The notes: a model not told the origin generated them from the letters alone. Shown: positions 7,684 through 16,310, numbered from the stretch's first letter. The stretch: DNA of 64,000 nt from Cryobacterium psychrotolerans (GCF_900101115.1 NZ_FNFU01000001.1:186001-250000); one strand, 5' to 3'. Program-made: numbers and translations.

Positions 7684-9346
7684 TAGCCCGGCCGTAAGAG
7701 CATCGGCCGCGGACGCCAGGGCGGCCCGACGTCGCTGGACCGGGCTCGTGTTCATCAGCATCGCGGTCGCGCTTATCATTGTCGATTCGACGATCGTCAA
7801 TGTGGCCATCCCGTCGATCGTCGACGACCTCGACATCAACTCCACCCAGGTGCAGTGGGTGCAGGAGAGCTACACGCTCGTTTTCGCGGCTCTCCTGCTC
7901 GTGTTCGGCACGTTCGCCGATCGCTTCGGACGCCGGCGCATCCTGCTGCTGGGCGTGGTGCTGTTCGCCGTGGCTTCCGTCTTCGCTGCCCTGGCCCAGA
8001 CCGGCGACCTGCTCATCGCCTCCCGGCTGGTGCAGGGCGTCGGTGGCGCGATGGTGCTTCCGGCGACGCTCTCGCTGCTGAACGCCACGTTCCGCGGACG
8101 GGAACGTGGCATCGCCTTCGCCATCTGGGGCTCGACCATCGGCGGCATGGTGGCCGTGGGGCCGCTCCTCGGTGGCTGGCTCACGACCTACTACTCCTGG
8201 CGCTGGGCGTTCGGCATCAACGTGCCGCTGGGCGTGATCATCATCGTCGGCGTGCTCTTGTTCGTGACGGAGTCGAAGGAGGCGGGCGCGCCGCGGCGGG
8301 TCGATGTGGTCGGGGCAGTGCTGTCGGTGCTCGCCAGTGGGAGCCTCGTATTCGGCCTGATCGAGGGCCGCAGCTACGGCTGGTGGCTGACGGACAACCC
8401 GCCCACGGTTGGCGACTGGACCTGGCCATACGAGCTGTCGATCATCCCGATCGTGTTCCTGGTGACGATCGTCTCCGGAGTGGCCTTCGTCTGGTGGGGC
8501 CTCTACCGGCAGCGCGCGGGCAAGACGACGCTGCTTGCCTTCTCCCTGTTCACCATCCCTTCGTTCCGGAACGGCAACATCGCGGCCCTGATCGTGTCCC
8601 TGGGCGAGTTCGGCATCATCTTGTCGCTGCCGCTCTGGTTGCAGAACGTGCTCGGCTACGACGCACTCCAGACCGGGTTTGTCCTGCTCGCGCTCGCGCT
8701 CGGGGCCTTCGTCGCCAGCGGACTGGCCGGCGCGTTTGGCAACAAGATCTCACCGGCCACCATTGTGCGCGCGGGCATCCTGGCCGAGATCGTCGGGGTG
8801 GCCGGCCTCGGCGTCGTCATCTCCGCCGAGGCGACCTGGCTCGTGGTGGTGCCCTTCCTGTTCGTCTACGGCCTCGGCGTCGGCCTGGCGACGGCGCAAC
8901 TGACCGGGGTCGCGCTGAAGGACGTGCCCATCGAGCAGAGCGGCCAGGGGTCGGGGACGGCGAGCACGTCCCGGCAGATCGGGTCGGCGCTCGGGATCGC
9001 GATCCTGGGCACGGTGCTGTTCACGTCGGTCGGGGCCTCGCTGGACGCGAAGCTCGCGGACGTGCCCGGGGTCCCTGCGTCGGTTCGCACGGAGATCGTC
9101 GACGTCGTCGTGGACAGCGCCGGATCGGCGATCCCGGCGCTCGAGAAACGCAGCCCCGAACTGGCGGATGCCGCCCGCGATGCGTTCAGTGACGGCACCC
9201 GGTACTCGGCCTTCGCCGCAGCCGGGTTCCTGCTGCTCGGCTTCCTCGCTTCCCTGCGACTGTCGGGCCTGGCGCCGCACCACGAGCCGGAAGGGCCGAC
9301 CGGGGGCGAACCGGCCGCGACGCGCAAGGCGGCAGGGTCGGCGTAG
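7673..9346 (+). CDS. DHA2-type (14-helix) MFS exporter
   Basis: 557 residues. The helix-1 motif IVDSTIVNVAIPSIVDDL, the loop 2-3 motif ADRFGRRR and the length with 14 hydrophobic segments place it in the DHA2 (EmrB/QacA) drug:proton antiporter group. SRQIGSALGIAILG in helix 11 is also a DHA2 hallmark. It overlaps the TspO-like gene by 11 nt, so they form one operon. The C-terminal tail is hydrophilic and rich in Gly, Glu and Pro. Substrate unknown; multidrug export is the family default. Confidence 0.9.
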   Translation: MTGDSPAVRASAADARAARRRWTGLVFISIAVALIIVDSTIVNVAIPSIVDDLDINSTQVQWVQESYTLVFAALLLVFGTFADRFGRRRILLLGVVLFAVASVFAALAQTGDLLIASRLVQGVGGAMVLPATLSLLNATFRGRERGIAFAIWGSTIGGMVAVGPLLGGWLTTYYSWRWAFGINVPLGVIIIVGVLLFVTESKEAGAPRRVDVVGAVLSVLASGSLVFGLIEGRSYGWWLTDNPPTVGDWTWPYELSIIPIVFLVTIVSGVAFVWWGLYRQRAGKTTLLAFSLFTIPSFRNGNIAALIVSLGEFGIILSLPLWLQNVLGYDALQTGFVLLALALGAFVASGLAGAFGNKISPATIVRAGILAEIVGVAGLGVVISAEATWLVVVPFLFVYGLGVGLATAQLTGVALKDVPIEQSGQGSGTASTSRQIGSALGIAILGTVLFTSVGASLDAKLADVPGVPASVRTEIVDVVVDSAGSAIPALEKRSPELADAARDAFSDGTRYSAFAAAGFLLLGFLASLRLSGLAPHHEPEGPTGGEPAATRKAAGSA

Positions 9347-9379
9347 GCAGGGCGCGGGGAGCGCCGGGGCCTCGGAGGC

Positions 9380-10270
9380 TCAGTCCTCGCCCTCAAGGGC
9401 ACCGGACCGACGGGCGGGCTGCGGCTTCTGATAGGCCAGCTCGCCGCCGGCGCGTCCACCGAACGGCCGACCGTGATCGGCGTATTCCTCGCGGAAGAAC
9501 GCCATCCGCCAGGGTCCCATTTCGATCCGTGCCCCGGTTCGCAGTACGGTCCCGGGCTGCCCGGGCACGCTGCCCGGACGGACGGTCCCGCCCACAGGTC
9601 CGAGCGGGTAGAGAACATACTCGTCGTTCTCGTCGTGGCGGATCTCGGCGTGCTGCAGCCGCAGGCCATTCAGGCGGAGGTCCGCCGTGGGAGCGCTGCC
9701 GATGGTCGTGACGGTGGGCAGTAGATCGAACTCGCGGGGCATCTGCCCGTGCCAGTTCTCTGAGCCGATGACGAAGATGAGCCGCGGCCGCCCGGCACCC
9801 GGCGCGTAGTGGGTGGTGGTGGCGCGGCGCTTGATCCTCCGGTTGAAGGTCGGAACCAGCGGAAACAGAGTCGGTGGCGGCAGTGGCACCGCCGCCGGGG
9901 CAGAGGCTCTATTGCGACGCAGCAGCAGCGGGGCCAGCACGGCGCGGCTGCCCAGCGAGATGTTCGGCGAGCGGGTCACGATTCGCTGGACGAGCGGCGC
10001 GCTGACCGCGCCGATACGCCCGATCAGGCCCTCCGGACCGGACAGCGACACGGTGAGCCCGCGCTCGGCGAGCTCGGCCGCGATTTCGCGCAGATGCCGG
10101 AGCATCGCCGCGCTGCCCTGGACGAACAGCTCGGGGTTGCTGGTGAAAATCTCCACCTCGGTTCCGCCGGCTCTGATCGTGCCCTGCATCGCCTCGGCGG
10201 CCGAATCTGGCGTGCCCGGCTCGGTCAGCGAGAAGGTCAGGTCGATGTCCAGCCGGGTGAGCGCGGTCAT
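9380..10270 (-). CDS. FHA-domain protein with unknown N-terminal domain
   Basis: 296 residues from ATG 10270. The C-terminal part (about 195-285) is an FHA domain: TTIGSAPTADLRL, then RLQHAEIRHDENDEYVLY, with the Ser and His pair that binds phosphothreonine peptides. Residues 1-115 form an alpha/beta domain (TRLDIDLTFSL, an amphipathic HLREIAAELAERG helix) that I do not recognise. Its start follows the stop of the 87-residue gene by 2 nt, so both are probably translated from one mRNA. FHA proteins work with Ser/Thr kinases; no kinase is in the window. Confidence 0.75.
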   Translation of the reverse strand: MTALTRLDIDLTFSLTEPGTPDSAAEAMQGTIRAGGTEVEIFTSNPELFVQGSAAMLRHLREIAAELAERGLTVSLSGPEGLIGRIGAVSAPLVQRIVTRSPNISLGSRAVLAPLLLRRNRASAPAAVPLPPPTLFPLVPTFNRRIKRRATTTHYAPGAGRPRLIFVIGSENWHGQMPREFDLLPTVTTIGSAPTADLRLNGLRLQHAEIRHDENDEYVLYPLGPVGGTVRPGSVPGQPGTVLRTGARIEMGPWRMAFFREEYADHGRPFGGRAGGELAYQKPQPARRSGALEGED

Positions 10271-10272
10271 GA

Positions 10273-10536
10273 CTAGCTGCGGGGCGTGTCGGTGACGGTG
10301 GGCTGGCCCTCGCTCGTCGTCACCCGGAGCGTGCCGTTCAGCTTCCAGGTCGCCCGCGGCGCATCCGGACCGATATCGCGGGGCACCTCGACGGTCATGT
10401 CGAGGAAGCTGTAGTCGATGACCGCGCTCCTGCCGGTCAGGTACGACCACATCTCCTTGCCGAGATCCGTCCAGTCGCGAATGCTCCGGCCCTCCGGTCC
10501 GCTCGCTGTGGTTGCGGTGTCCTGCTCTTCAGCCAC
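10273..10536 (-). CDS. Small conserved-looking protein, partner of the FHA gene
   Basis: 87 residues, start GTG with a strong GGAGGAG 5 nt upstream. It opens with an acidic tail, then RDWTDLGKEMWSYLTGR and several beta strands (IDYSFLDMTVEVP, TWKLNGTLRVTT). No family recognised. It lies 2 nt upstream of the FHA gene in the same direction, which suggests the two proteins act together. No signal peptide or membrane helix. Confidence 0.7.
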   Translation of the reverse strand: MAEEQDTATTASGPEGRSIRDWTDLGKEMWSYLTGRSAVIDYSFLDMTVEVPRDIGPDAPRATWKLNGTLRVTTSEGQPTVTDTPRS

Positions 10537-10623
10537 GATGTCTCCTCCCAGTCAGTGCCCGTGTGTTGTGGCCAGAGTAGCCAAGCTACCTGCTGAGGGG
10601 AAGGGCCCGTCCCGGGGCTCCGA

Positions 10624-10932
10624 CTACTCGGCGTCGAGGTCGGTTTCGAGCAGCGTGATGAGCGCCCCAAGCGCCGCAACCGCAACCGCGCCCTCGCCCT
10701 CGCCCTCGCCCTCGCCCTCGGCCTCGGCGCGCAGGATGACGATGTCGCTGTTGGCGGCACCCAGGCTCATCAGCGACAGGATGCTCGAGGCATCCATGGC
10801 GTCTTCGGCCGCGTTGTCTTCCAGGGCGATGGGAACCTCGATGGTCAATTCGCCCACCGCCTCCGCGAAGATGCCGGCGGGGCGGGCGTGCAGGCCGACG
10901 CGGCTGGCGATGACGGCTTTGCGTTCGTGGAT
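10624..10932 (-). CDS. ptsH: HPr phosphocarrier of the sugar PTS, apparent AUC start
   Basis: Phosphoryl carrier between Enzyme I and the sugar-specific EII components. RVGLHARPAGIF is the phosphorylation motif and SSILSLMSLGA the regulatory-helix motif. No ATG, GTG or TTG exists in frame upstream of the active histidine. The only sensible start is ATC at 10932-10930, which has AGGAG 8 nt upstream and puts the histidine at residue 15, the universal HPr position. The next usable start (GTG 10857) would delete the active site. Near the C-terminus an EGEGEGEGEG run replaces the usual short loop; it is encoded by near-perfect GAGGGC repeats. The gene follows ptsI by 44 nt in the same direction. 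Either AUC initiation or an ATG-to-ATC error must be invoked. Confidence 0.85.
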   Translation of the reverse strand: MHERKAVIASRVGLHARPAGIFAEAVGELTIEVPIALEDNAAEDAMDASSILSLMSLGAANSDIVILRAEAEGEGEGEGEGAVAVAALGALITLLETDLDAE

Positions 10933-10976
10933 GGTGTTTGCTCCTGGGTATGGGCGGGCTCGCGGTGTGAGTGCGG

Positions 10977-12674
10977 TTACAGGCCGAGGTCTTCGAGTAT
11001 GGGCAGGTGGGCGCGGACGGCGGCCCGGGCATCCGTCGCGCTGGAAGCGGAGAGGGCGAGCTGGGCCAGCTCCCTCGCCTGGTCGAGCGTGACCCGGCTC
11101 AGCACCGCATGGACGGCCGACAACGACCGGGCGGTCATCGACAGGGTGGAGACGCCGAGGCCCACCAACACGACGGCCAGGGCCGGGTCGGCTGCGGCCT
11201 CACCGCACACGCCGACCGGTTTGACCTGGCCGGTGTGGTGTCCCTCGGCCCGGGCGCCGACGACGGTGAGCCGGATCAGCTGGAGCACGGCAGGCTGCCA
11301 CGGGTTGTTCAGCGCGGCGAGGGGGCCGAGCTGGCGGTCGGCGGCCATCGCGTACTGGGTGAGGTCGTTGGTGCCCAGGCTGACGAAGTCCACTTCTCTC
11401 AGGATCGCCTCGGCGGTCAGAGCGGCCGACGGTACCTCCACCATCACGCCGGGCGTCTTCAACCCGGCGGCGGCGCACTGGGCGGCGAAGCGCCGGGCCT
11501 CCTCGGCCGTGGCGATCATCGGGGCCATGACCCACACCTCGGCCGCGGAAAATTCCGCCGCGGCAAGGATGGCTGCCAGCTGGCGCTCCAGCACTCCCGG
11601 GCTGGACGTGTCCGTGCGGTACCCGCGCACGCCCAGGGCGGGATTGGGTTCGGTGGCGTCGGTCACGAAGGGCAACGGCTTGTCGGCGCCGGCGTCGAGC
11701 GTGCGCACGACGACCTTCTTGCCGGGGAAGGCGTCGAAGACGCCGCGGTACGCGGCCACCTGCTCATCAACGGACGGCTCGGTGTCGCGGCCGAGGAAGC
11801 AGAACTCGGTGCGCAGCAGGCCGACGCCCTGGGCGCCAGCCTCGGCCGCGGCGACCGCGTCGGCGGCGCCGCCCACGTTGGCCAGCAGGGGAACCGGGTG
11901 GCCGTCCGCCGTGCCGCCGTTGCCGTCGAAGACGGCGAGCGTGGCGGCCAGGGCGACCCAGGCCTCCGCCGCGGCGACCTCGGCCGGGCCGGGGCCCACC
12001 GTGAGGGTCCCGGCGGCCCCGTCGACGTATACCTCCGTGCCGTCGTCGAGTTCGTCGACGCCGACCGCCGCGACGACGGCCGGTAGGCCGAGCGCCCTCG
12101 CGATGATGGCCGTGTGCGACTGCGGGCCCCCACCCGAGGTCACCAGGCCCATCACAATCGACGGGTCGAGCGTCGCCGTGTCGGCCGGGGCCAGATCCTC
12201 GCCCACGAGGATGAACGGCGTGTCGGAGTGCGGGATCCCGGGCGCGGGCACCCCACGCAGCTCGGCCACGATCCGGGCGCGCACGTCGAGCACGTCCGCG
12301 GCCCGTTCGGCCATGTAACCGCCGAGGTTGTGCAGCATTTCCGCCACGGATGCCCCGGAATCCCAGATCGCCCGCTCCGCCGAGGTGCCGGCGTTGATGA
12401 GCGTGACCGCGCCCTCGATCAGCAGTGGGTCGGTCGCCATCAGGGCCGTCGACTCCAACACGGCCTTGCCGGTGCCCTGCGCTCCCTCCGAGCGGCGTTT
12501 CAGCTCGGCGTGCACGGCCTTCGAGGCGGTGAGCAGCAGCGCCGAGGCGTCGTCCGGCGTGCTCGACTCGGCCAGTCGTTCGCCCTGGGCGGGCTCGCCG
12601 ACCGGTTTGGGCATCTGCCGGACGGATCCGATGATCCGGCCGGGGCTGACGCCGACTCCTGGAAAGACTTGCAT
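10977..12674 (-). CDS. ptsI: PTS Enzyme I (phosphoenolpyruvate-protein phosphotransferase)
   Basis: 565 residues from ATG 12674, which has GAGGA 6 nt upstream; this is the usual length. The N-terminal domain ends with the phosphohistidine loop GGGPQSHTAIIARALGLP. The C-terminal PEP-binding barrel carries LLRTEFCFLGR, a LGVRGYR segment and SLGTNDLTQYAMAADRQ. It moves phosphate from PEP to HPr in the cytoplasm and so drives uptake of PTS sugars. ptsH follows directly. The long leader (12675-13135) separates it from a divergent gene. Confidence 0.97.
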   Translation of the reverse strand: MQVFPGVGVSPGRIIGSVRQMPKPVGEPAQGERLAESSTPDDASALLLTASKAVHAELKRRSEGAQGTGKAVLESTALMATDPLLIEGAVTLINAGTSAERAIWDSGASVAEMLHNLGGYMAERAADVLDVRARIVAELRGVPAPGIPHSDTPFILVGEDLAPADTATLDPSIVMGLVTSGGGPQSHTAIIARALGLPAVVAAVGVDELDDGTEVYVDGAAGTLTVGPGPAEVAAAEAWVALAATLAVFDGNGGTADGHPVPLLANVGGAADAVAAAEAGAQGVGLLRTEFCFLGRDTEPSVDEQVAAYRGVFDAFPGKKVVVRTLDAGADKPLPFVTDATEPNPALGVRGYRTDTSSPGVLERQLAAILAAAEFSAAEVWVMAPMIATAEEARRFAAQCAAAGLKTPGVMVEVPSAALTAEAILREVDFVSLGTNDLTQYAMAADRQLGPLAALNNPWQPAVLQLIRLTVVGARAEGHHTGQVKPVGVCGEAAADPALAVVLVGLGVSTLSMTARSLSAVHAVLSRVTLDQARELAQLALSASSATDARAAVRAHLPILEDLGL

Positions 12675-13135
12675 GGAACGTCCTCGATTCTTGGGGCGAA
12701 GCATCCGAGGTGGGAATCCAGCCGGGGATGAGGGCGGAGTCTTCGGCTGAGTGATGCAGGTGCTGGCCCTGCGCTCCAACGACTGTAGCTGCGCTTTTCT
12801 TTTGTGTGTCACGCCATACCAGACGAACAAAGAGATGCGGGCTGCCGATGACCGGTCCGCTTTCCCTCTCCGACACGGGCCGGTGCAGGGCGCAATGCCC
12901 CTCAACTGGGGGTTACGTGCGCGTCCCGATGGGACAAGTCTGTCTTCACTGGTCGCCCGCAGGGGCCCCGGTTGCAGCTCCGACGCCGCACACGATGCTC
13001 CGAAACGAGGTGCTGAAACATTGCGAGCCCCCACGGCTCGCCACGGCAGTGACGACTTACCCCCGGCACTTTCCGTTTTTCGTCCCTTTTCGAGGGGCGC
13101 GCAACACCGTGTACTCAACCCGAAGGAGTCCGCAA
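12675..13135. other. 460-bp divergent intergenic region
   Basis: It separates ptsI (leftward) from the ADP-ribosylglycohydrolase fusion (rightward). It is less GC-rich in patches (12780-12850), as expected for promoters. A 7-bp-stem hairpin, GCGAGCC/GGCTCGC, lies at 13024-13041. The rightward gene has GAAGGAG 7 nt before its ATG. No convincing small gene was found. Confidence 0.5.
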
Positions 13136-14515
13136 ATGAATCTCACCTCCGCTCAACACGACAGAGCAGCGGGAACGCTGCTCGGTCTTGCCTGCGGCGA
13201 CGCGCTGGGCGCCGGCTACGACTGCCTCGAGCCCATGCCGGACGCCGCGTTCGTGACCATGGGGGGCATGGCGAGCCTCGGCCTGGACCCCGGCGAGTGG
13301 TCTGACGACACCGCAACGGCGATCGACGTCGTCGGAGCCGCGGCCGCGGCCGAGGACCTTCGGAACGAGGGCGTCCAGCGCGGGCTCGTCCCGCAGTCGG
13401 GCGCCGCCGTGCACAAGCACAGCGAGCAGCGCTCCGGCCGCGTCGACAACAGCTCGCTCCTGCGCAGCGCCGGCGTCGCGCTCGCCTACCTCGACGATCC
13501 GGTGGCGCTCGCCGAGGCCGCACGGGCGATCAGCGCACTCACCCACGACCAGACGGATGCCCAGGACGCCTGCGTGCTCTGGGCGCTGGCCGTGCACCAT
13601 GCCGTCCTGCACGGCGAACTGAACGTGCGGGTCGGGCTCACCGCCCTCCCCCGGGAGCGTCAGACGCCGTGGTGGCGACGGCTGGACGATGCCGACCGCC
13701 TTCCGCCGTCGGCCTTCGACCGCAACAACGGGGTCGTGGAGGCGCTGCAGGGAGCCTGGTCCTCCCTCGTGCACCTGGACGTGATCGCCGAGATCGGACA
13801 GACGGATGCCGACTTCCTCCGCCAGTCGATCGAGAACTCGGTTCGCGCCGGCCGCGGGGCCACCCACGTGGCCGCGATCACCGGCGCGCTGGCCGGCGCC
13901 CGCTGGGGCGCGTCGGCCGTGCCCGCAGAGTGGCGGCGCATCCTGCACGGCCGCCCGGGACTCCGCGCCCCCGACCTCGTGCGGCTCGCCGTGCTCGCTG
14001 CCCGAAAAGGCGCGCCGGACGCACACGGCTGGCCGAGCGACCAGCGCATCGAGTACGAGAGGTACGGCGGCACCGCGGCGCTGGTGCGGCATCCGCACGA
14101 CAGCGGTGTGTGGCTCGGCGGGGTGGGGGCGCTGGACCGGCTCCCGGCCCAGGTTGACGCCGTCGTCTCACTCTGCCGCGTGGGCACGGCGCAGGTGCCC
14201 GCCCGCATCCGCGACCACATCGCGGTGTGGCTCGTCGATGACCCGCGCCCCGAGATGAACCCCAACCTGGACTTCGTGCTCGTGGACACCGTCGACGAGA
14301 TCGCCGCGCTGCGCGCGGAGGGGCACATCGTGTTCGTGCACTGTGTTCAGGCGATCAGTCGCACGCCCGCCGTCGCGGCGCTCTACGCCTCGCGGCACTG
14401 CCGGATTCCGCTCGAGCAGGCGCTCGCCGACATCATCGAGGTGCTCCCCGCGGCGAAGCCCAACCCCGCCCTGCGCGACGCGCTCGCACCAAGACTGATG
14501 CGGGTCGAGCACTGA
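13136..14515 (+). CDS. ADP-ribosylglycohydrolase fused to a dual-specificity-type phosphatase
   Basis: 459 residues. About 1-290 is DraG-like: GLACGDALGAGYD, EWSDDTATA and NSSLLRSAGVALAYLDDP match the family. The second metal-binding motif, normally containing an Asp-Thr-Asp core, reads AGRGATHVAAITG here, so two metal ligands look lost. Residues 330-455 form a phosphatase domain with HCVQAISRTPAVAAL, a perfect HCX5R signature preceded by NPNLDFVLVDTVDE. Between them sits HPHDSGVWLGGVGALDRLP. The fusion occurs in other actinobacteria. The phosphatase half looks active, while the glycohydrolase half may be inactive or a binding module. Start chosen for its GAAGGAG site. Confidence 0.85.
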   Translation: MNLTSAQHDRAAGTLLGLACGDALGAGYDCLEPMPDAAFVTMGGMASLGLDPGEWSDDTATAIDVVGAAAAAEDLRNEGVQRGLVPQSGAAVHKHSEQRSGRVDNSSLLRSAGVALAYLDDPVALAEAARAISALTHDQTDAQDACVLWALAVHHAVLHGELNVRVGLTALPRERQTPWWRRLDDADRLPPSAFDRNNGVVEALQGAWSSLVHLDVIAEIGQTDADFLRQSIENSVRAGRGATHVAAITGALAGARWGASAVPAEWRRILHGRPGLRAPDLVRLAVLAARKGAPDAHGWPSDQRIEYERYGGTAALVRHPHDSGVWLGGVGALDRLPAQVDAVVSLCRVGTAQVPARIRDHIAVWLVDDPRPEMNPNLDFVLVDTVDEIAALRAEGHIVFVHCVQAISRTPAVAALYASRHCRIPLEQALADIIEVLPAAKPNPALRDALAPRLMRVEH

Positions 14516-14542
14516 TCCGGGCCCGGCACTGATCCGGTCGTG

Positions 14543-14987
14543 CTAGTCGGGCCCGAAGGTGGTGATGGTCGCATCGGGGGCCGATCGCTCCATGTCGAGC
14601 ACCGCCAGCGTGGCCATGTAGACCAGGAGCACGATCGACGCGGCCAGGTAGACCGATATCCGGGAACGGAAGGCGCCGCCCACCGTGCGCTCGAACCGTC
14701 GCAGGCGCAGGTACCTGAGCAGGCGCAACGGACGGAGCACGGGAAGGGCGACCCCAGCAGTTCGAAAATATGGCTGCCGAACCAGCGTTTGCGATCGGTT
14801 GTGAGGGCGAGATTGGCCAGGTAGTTCGTCAGGAAGGCCAGCCAGGTGGCGAAGATGACCGCTTTCGCGATGGCCGCTCCGGCCCCCTGCAGATCCCCGA
14901 TGACGCGCCAGGAGTAGGCGATCAAGAAGACCAGCGCCGCCAGGTTCAGCGGCCCTTCGACGATTCTCCGCCAGCGGGCCTGGTCAT
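14543..14987 (-). pseudogene. Remnant of a voltage-gated-type potassium channel
   Basis: Two frames together give the first membrane helices (LNLAALVFLIAYSW, FATWLAFLTNYLANLAL), a HIFELLG segment, then the charged S4-like VLRPLRLLRYLRLRRFER and helix 5, stopping at ITTFGPD just before where the pore and TVGYGD filter should be. The frames join if one G is restored in the G4 run at 14752-14755. The best start, ATG 14987 behind a -10 box, also needs one base to enter frame (an ATGGACCAG would do it). So there are two single-base losses plus a 3' truncation against the preceding gene. It cannot make a working channel. Confidence 0.8.
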
Positions 14988-14993
14988 GCCCAC

Positions 14994-14999
14994 ACTCTA
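14994..14999 (-). promoter_or_regulatory. -10 box surviving upstream of the channel pseudogene
   Basis: TAGAGT lies 6 nt before ATG 14987, the same leaderless spacing seen at several intact genes in this window. The pseudogene may still be transcribed. Confidence 0.5.
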
Positions 15000-15002
15000 G
15001 GA

Positions 15003-16310
15003 CTACACCGCGAACGCCGGGGCGATCGCCACAACCAGCTGCTGCACGCCGAGGATGCCGAACAGCAGCGCGCAGACGCCGAGCGCGATGTTGGTCGGCA
15101 GCTTGTTGGCCCACTGGGCCGAGATGCGCTTGCCGTTCAGCAGCCCCAGCAGGGTGATCGCCAGGAACGGCATGAACAGCGAGCCGAGCACGCCGTAGGC
15201 CAGGATCAGGCCGATCGGCTTGCCGAGGAGCAGCAGGAGCATCGGCGGGAACGTCAGCCAGAGCACGTAGAACCGGAAGTACTTGCCGCCGATGCGGGTG
15301 TCCGGGTGTCCGGATGCCTTGCCGCGCATGTTGCCCCAGAAGTCGGCGAACATGAGCGAGACGCCGTTCCACACCCCGATGATCGAGGAGAAGGATGCGG
15401 CCCAGAAGCCGACCAGGAAGCCGACGCCGACCACGTCACCGTACTTCTCGCGCAGCACGGTCGTCAGCTCGAGCAGGCCGGTGTCGTCGGCGCTGAGGGA
15501 GATGCCGGCGGCGCGAACGACCTCCGCGCCCACGATCAGCATCGCGATGACGAAAATGCCGGTCAGCACGTAGGCCATGGAGTTGTCGATCCGCATGACC
15601 TTCATCCACTTGGGCGTGTACCAGCCCTTCTCGCGCAGCCAGTAGCCGTACGCGGCCAGGGTGATCGTGCCGCCCACGCCGCCGGCGAGCGCCAGGGTGT
15701 AGAGGATGCCGCCGTCCGGGATCATCGGGACCAGGCCGGTGACCATCTCCGGGATGTTCGGCGCCGCGATGATCGCGAGGCCGACGACCGTCACGAACAT
15801 GAGGCCGACCAGCACGGCGGTGATCTTCTCGAAGAAGCTGTACCGGCCGAACCAGACCATCACGAATCCGAGCAGGCCCATGATGACGGCCCAGGCGGTC
15901 AGCGGCACCGCCGGGAACAGGGCGGCCAGGGGCAGCGCGGCCGAAGACATCGCCGTGGCGCCGTAGACGAAGCCCCAGATCATGATGTACGGGCCGAAGT
16001 ACCAGGTGGTCCACTTGCCGAGCGAACGCCACCCCTCGAAGATCGTCTTCCCGGTGGCGAGGGTGAAGCGGCCGGCGCCTTCGACCAGGACGATTTTGAG
16101 GACGACCCCGAGGATCACCGCCCAGAGCAGGCCGTAGCCGTATTTTGAGCCGGCGACGAGCGTGGCGACCATGTCGGCCGCGCCGACACCCGTGGCCGCG
16201 ACCACCAGGCCCGGCCCGACGACCTTCCATTTTGCGGGGGCGCCGCCGTCATCATCGACGGTTGCGGCGTGATCCACTGGTTCGAGAGAGGCGTTATGAG
16301 CTGTGACCAT
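15003..16310 (-). CDS. Nramp-superfamily transporter lacking the classical metal motifs
   Basis: 435 residues, eleven or so membrane helices. The overall pattern (GPGLVVAATGVGAADMVATL in helix 1, GVWNGVSLMFADFWG near helix 8) is that of Nramp-related proteins. Classical Nramp Mn/Fe transporters have DPGN in helix 1 and MPH in helix 6. Here the equivalents are GVGAAD and GGVGGTITLAAYGYW, so the canonical metal ligands are absent. It belongs to a divergent branch whose substrate I cannot state; annotating it as a manganese importer would be unsafe. It lies alone, between the channel remnant and the ABC operon. Confidence 0.8.
   Translation of the reverse strand: MVTAHNASLEPVDHAATVDDDGGAPAKWKVVGPGLVVAATGVGAADMVATLVAGSKYGYGLLWAVILGVVLKIVLVEGAGRFTLATGKTIFEGWRSLGKWTTWYFGPYIMIWGFVYGATAMSSAALPLAALFPAVPLTAWAVIMGLLGFVMVWFGRYSFFEKITAVLVGLMFVTVVGLAIIAAPNIPEMVTGLVPMIPDGGILYTLALAGGVGGTITLAAYGYWLREKGWYTPKWMKVMRIDNSMAYVLTGIFVIAMLIVGAEVVRAAGISLSADDTGLLELTTVLREKYGDVVGVGFLVGFWAASFSSIIGVWNGVSLMFADFWGNMRGKASGHPDTRIGGKYFRFYVLWLTFPPMLLLLLGKPIGLILAYGVLGSLFMPFLAITLLGLLNGKRISAQWANKLPTNIALGVCALLFGILGVQQLVVAIAPAFAV

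Noticed and set aside
10624..10857. HPr starting at GTG 10857
   Set aside because: It would remove the phosphorylated histidine and the first strand, which are clearly encoded upstream behind a good AGGAG.
12751..13305. Small open frames between ptsI and the ADP-ribosylglycohydrolase fusion
   Set aside because: No ribosome-binding site or coding-like composition; one runs into the fusion gene in a wrong frame.
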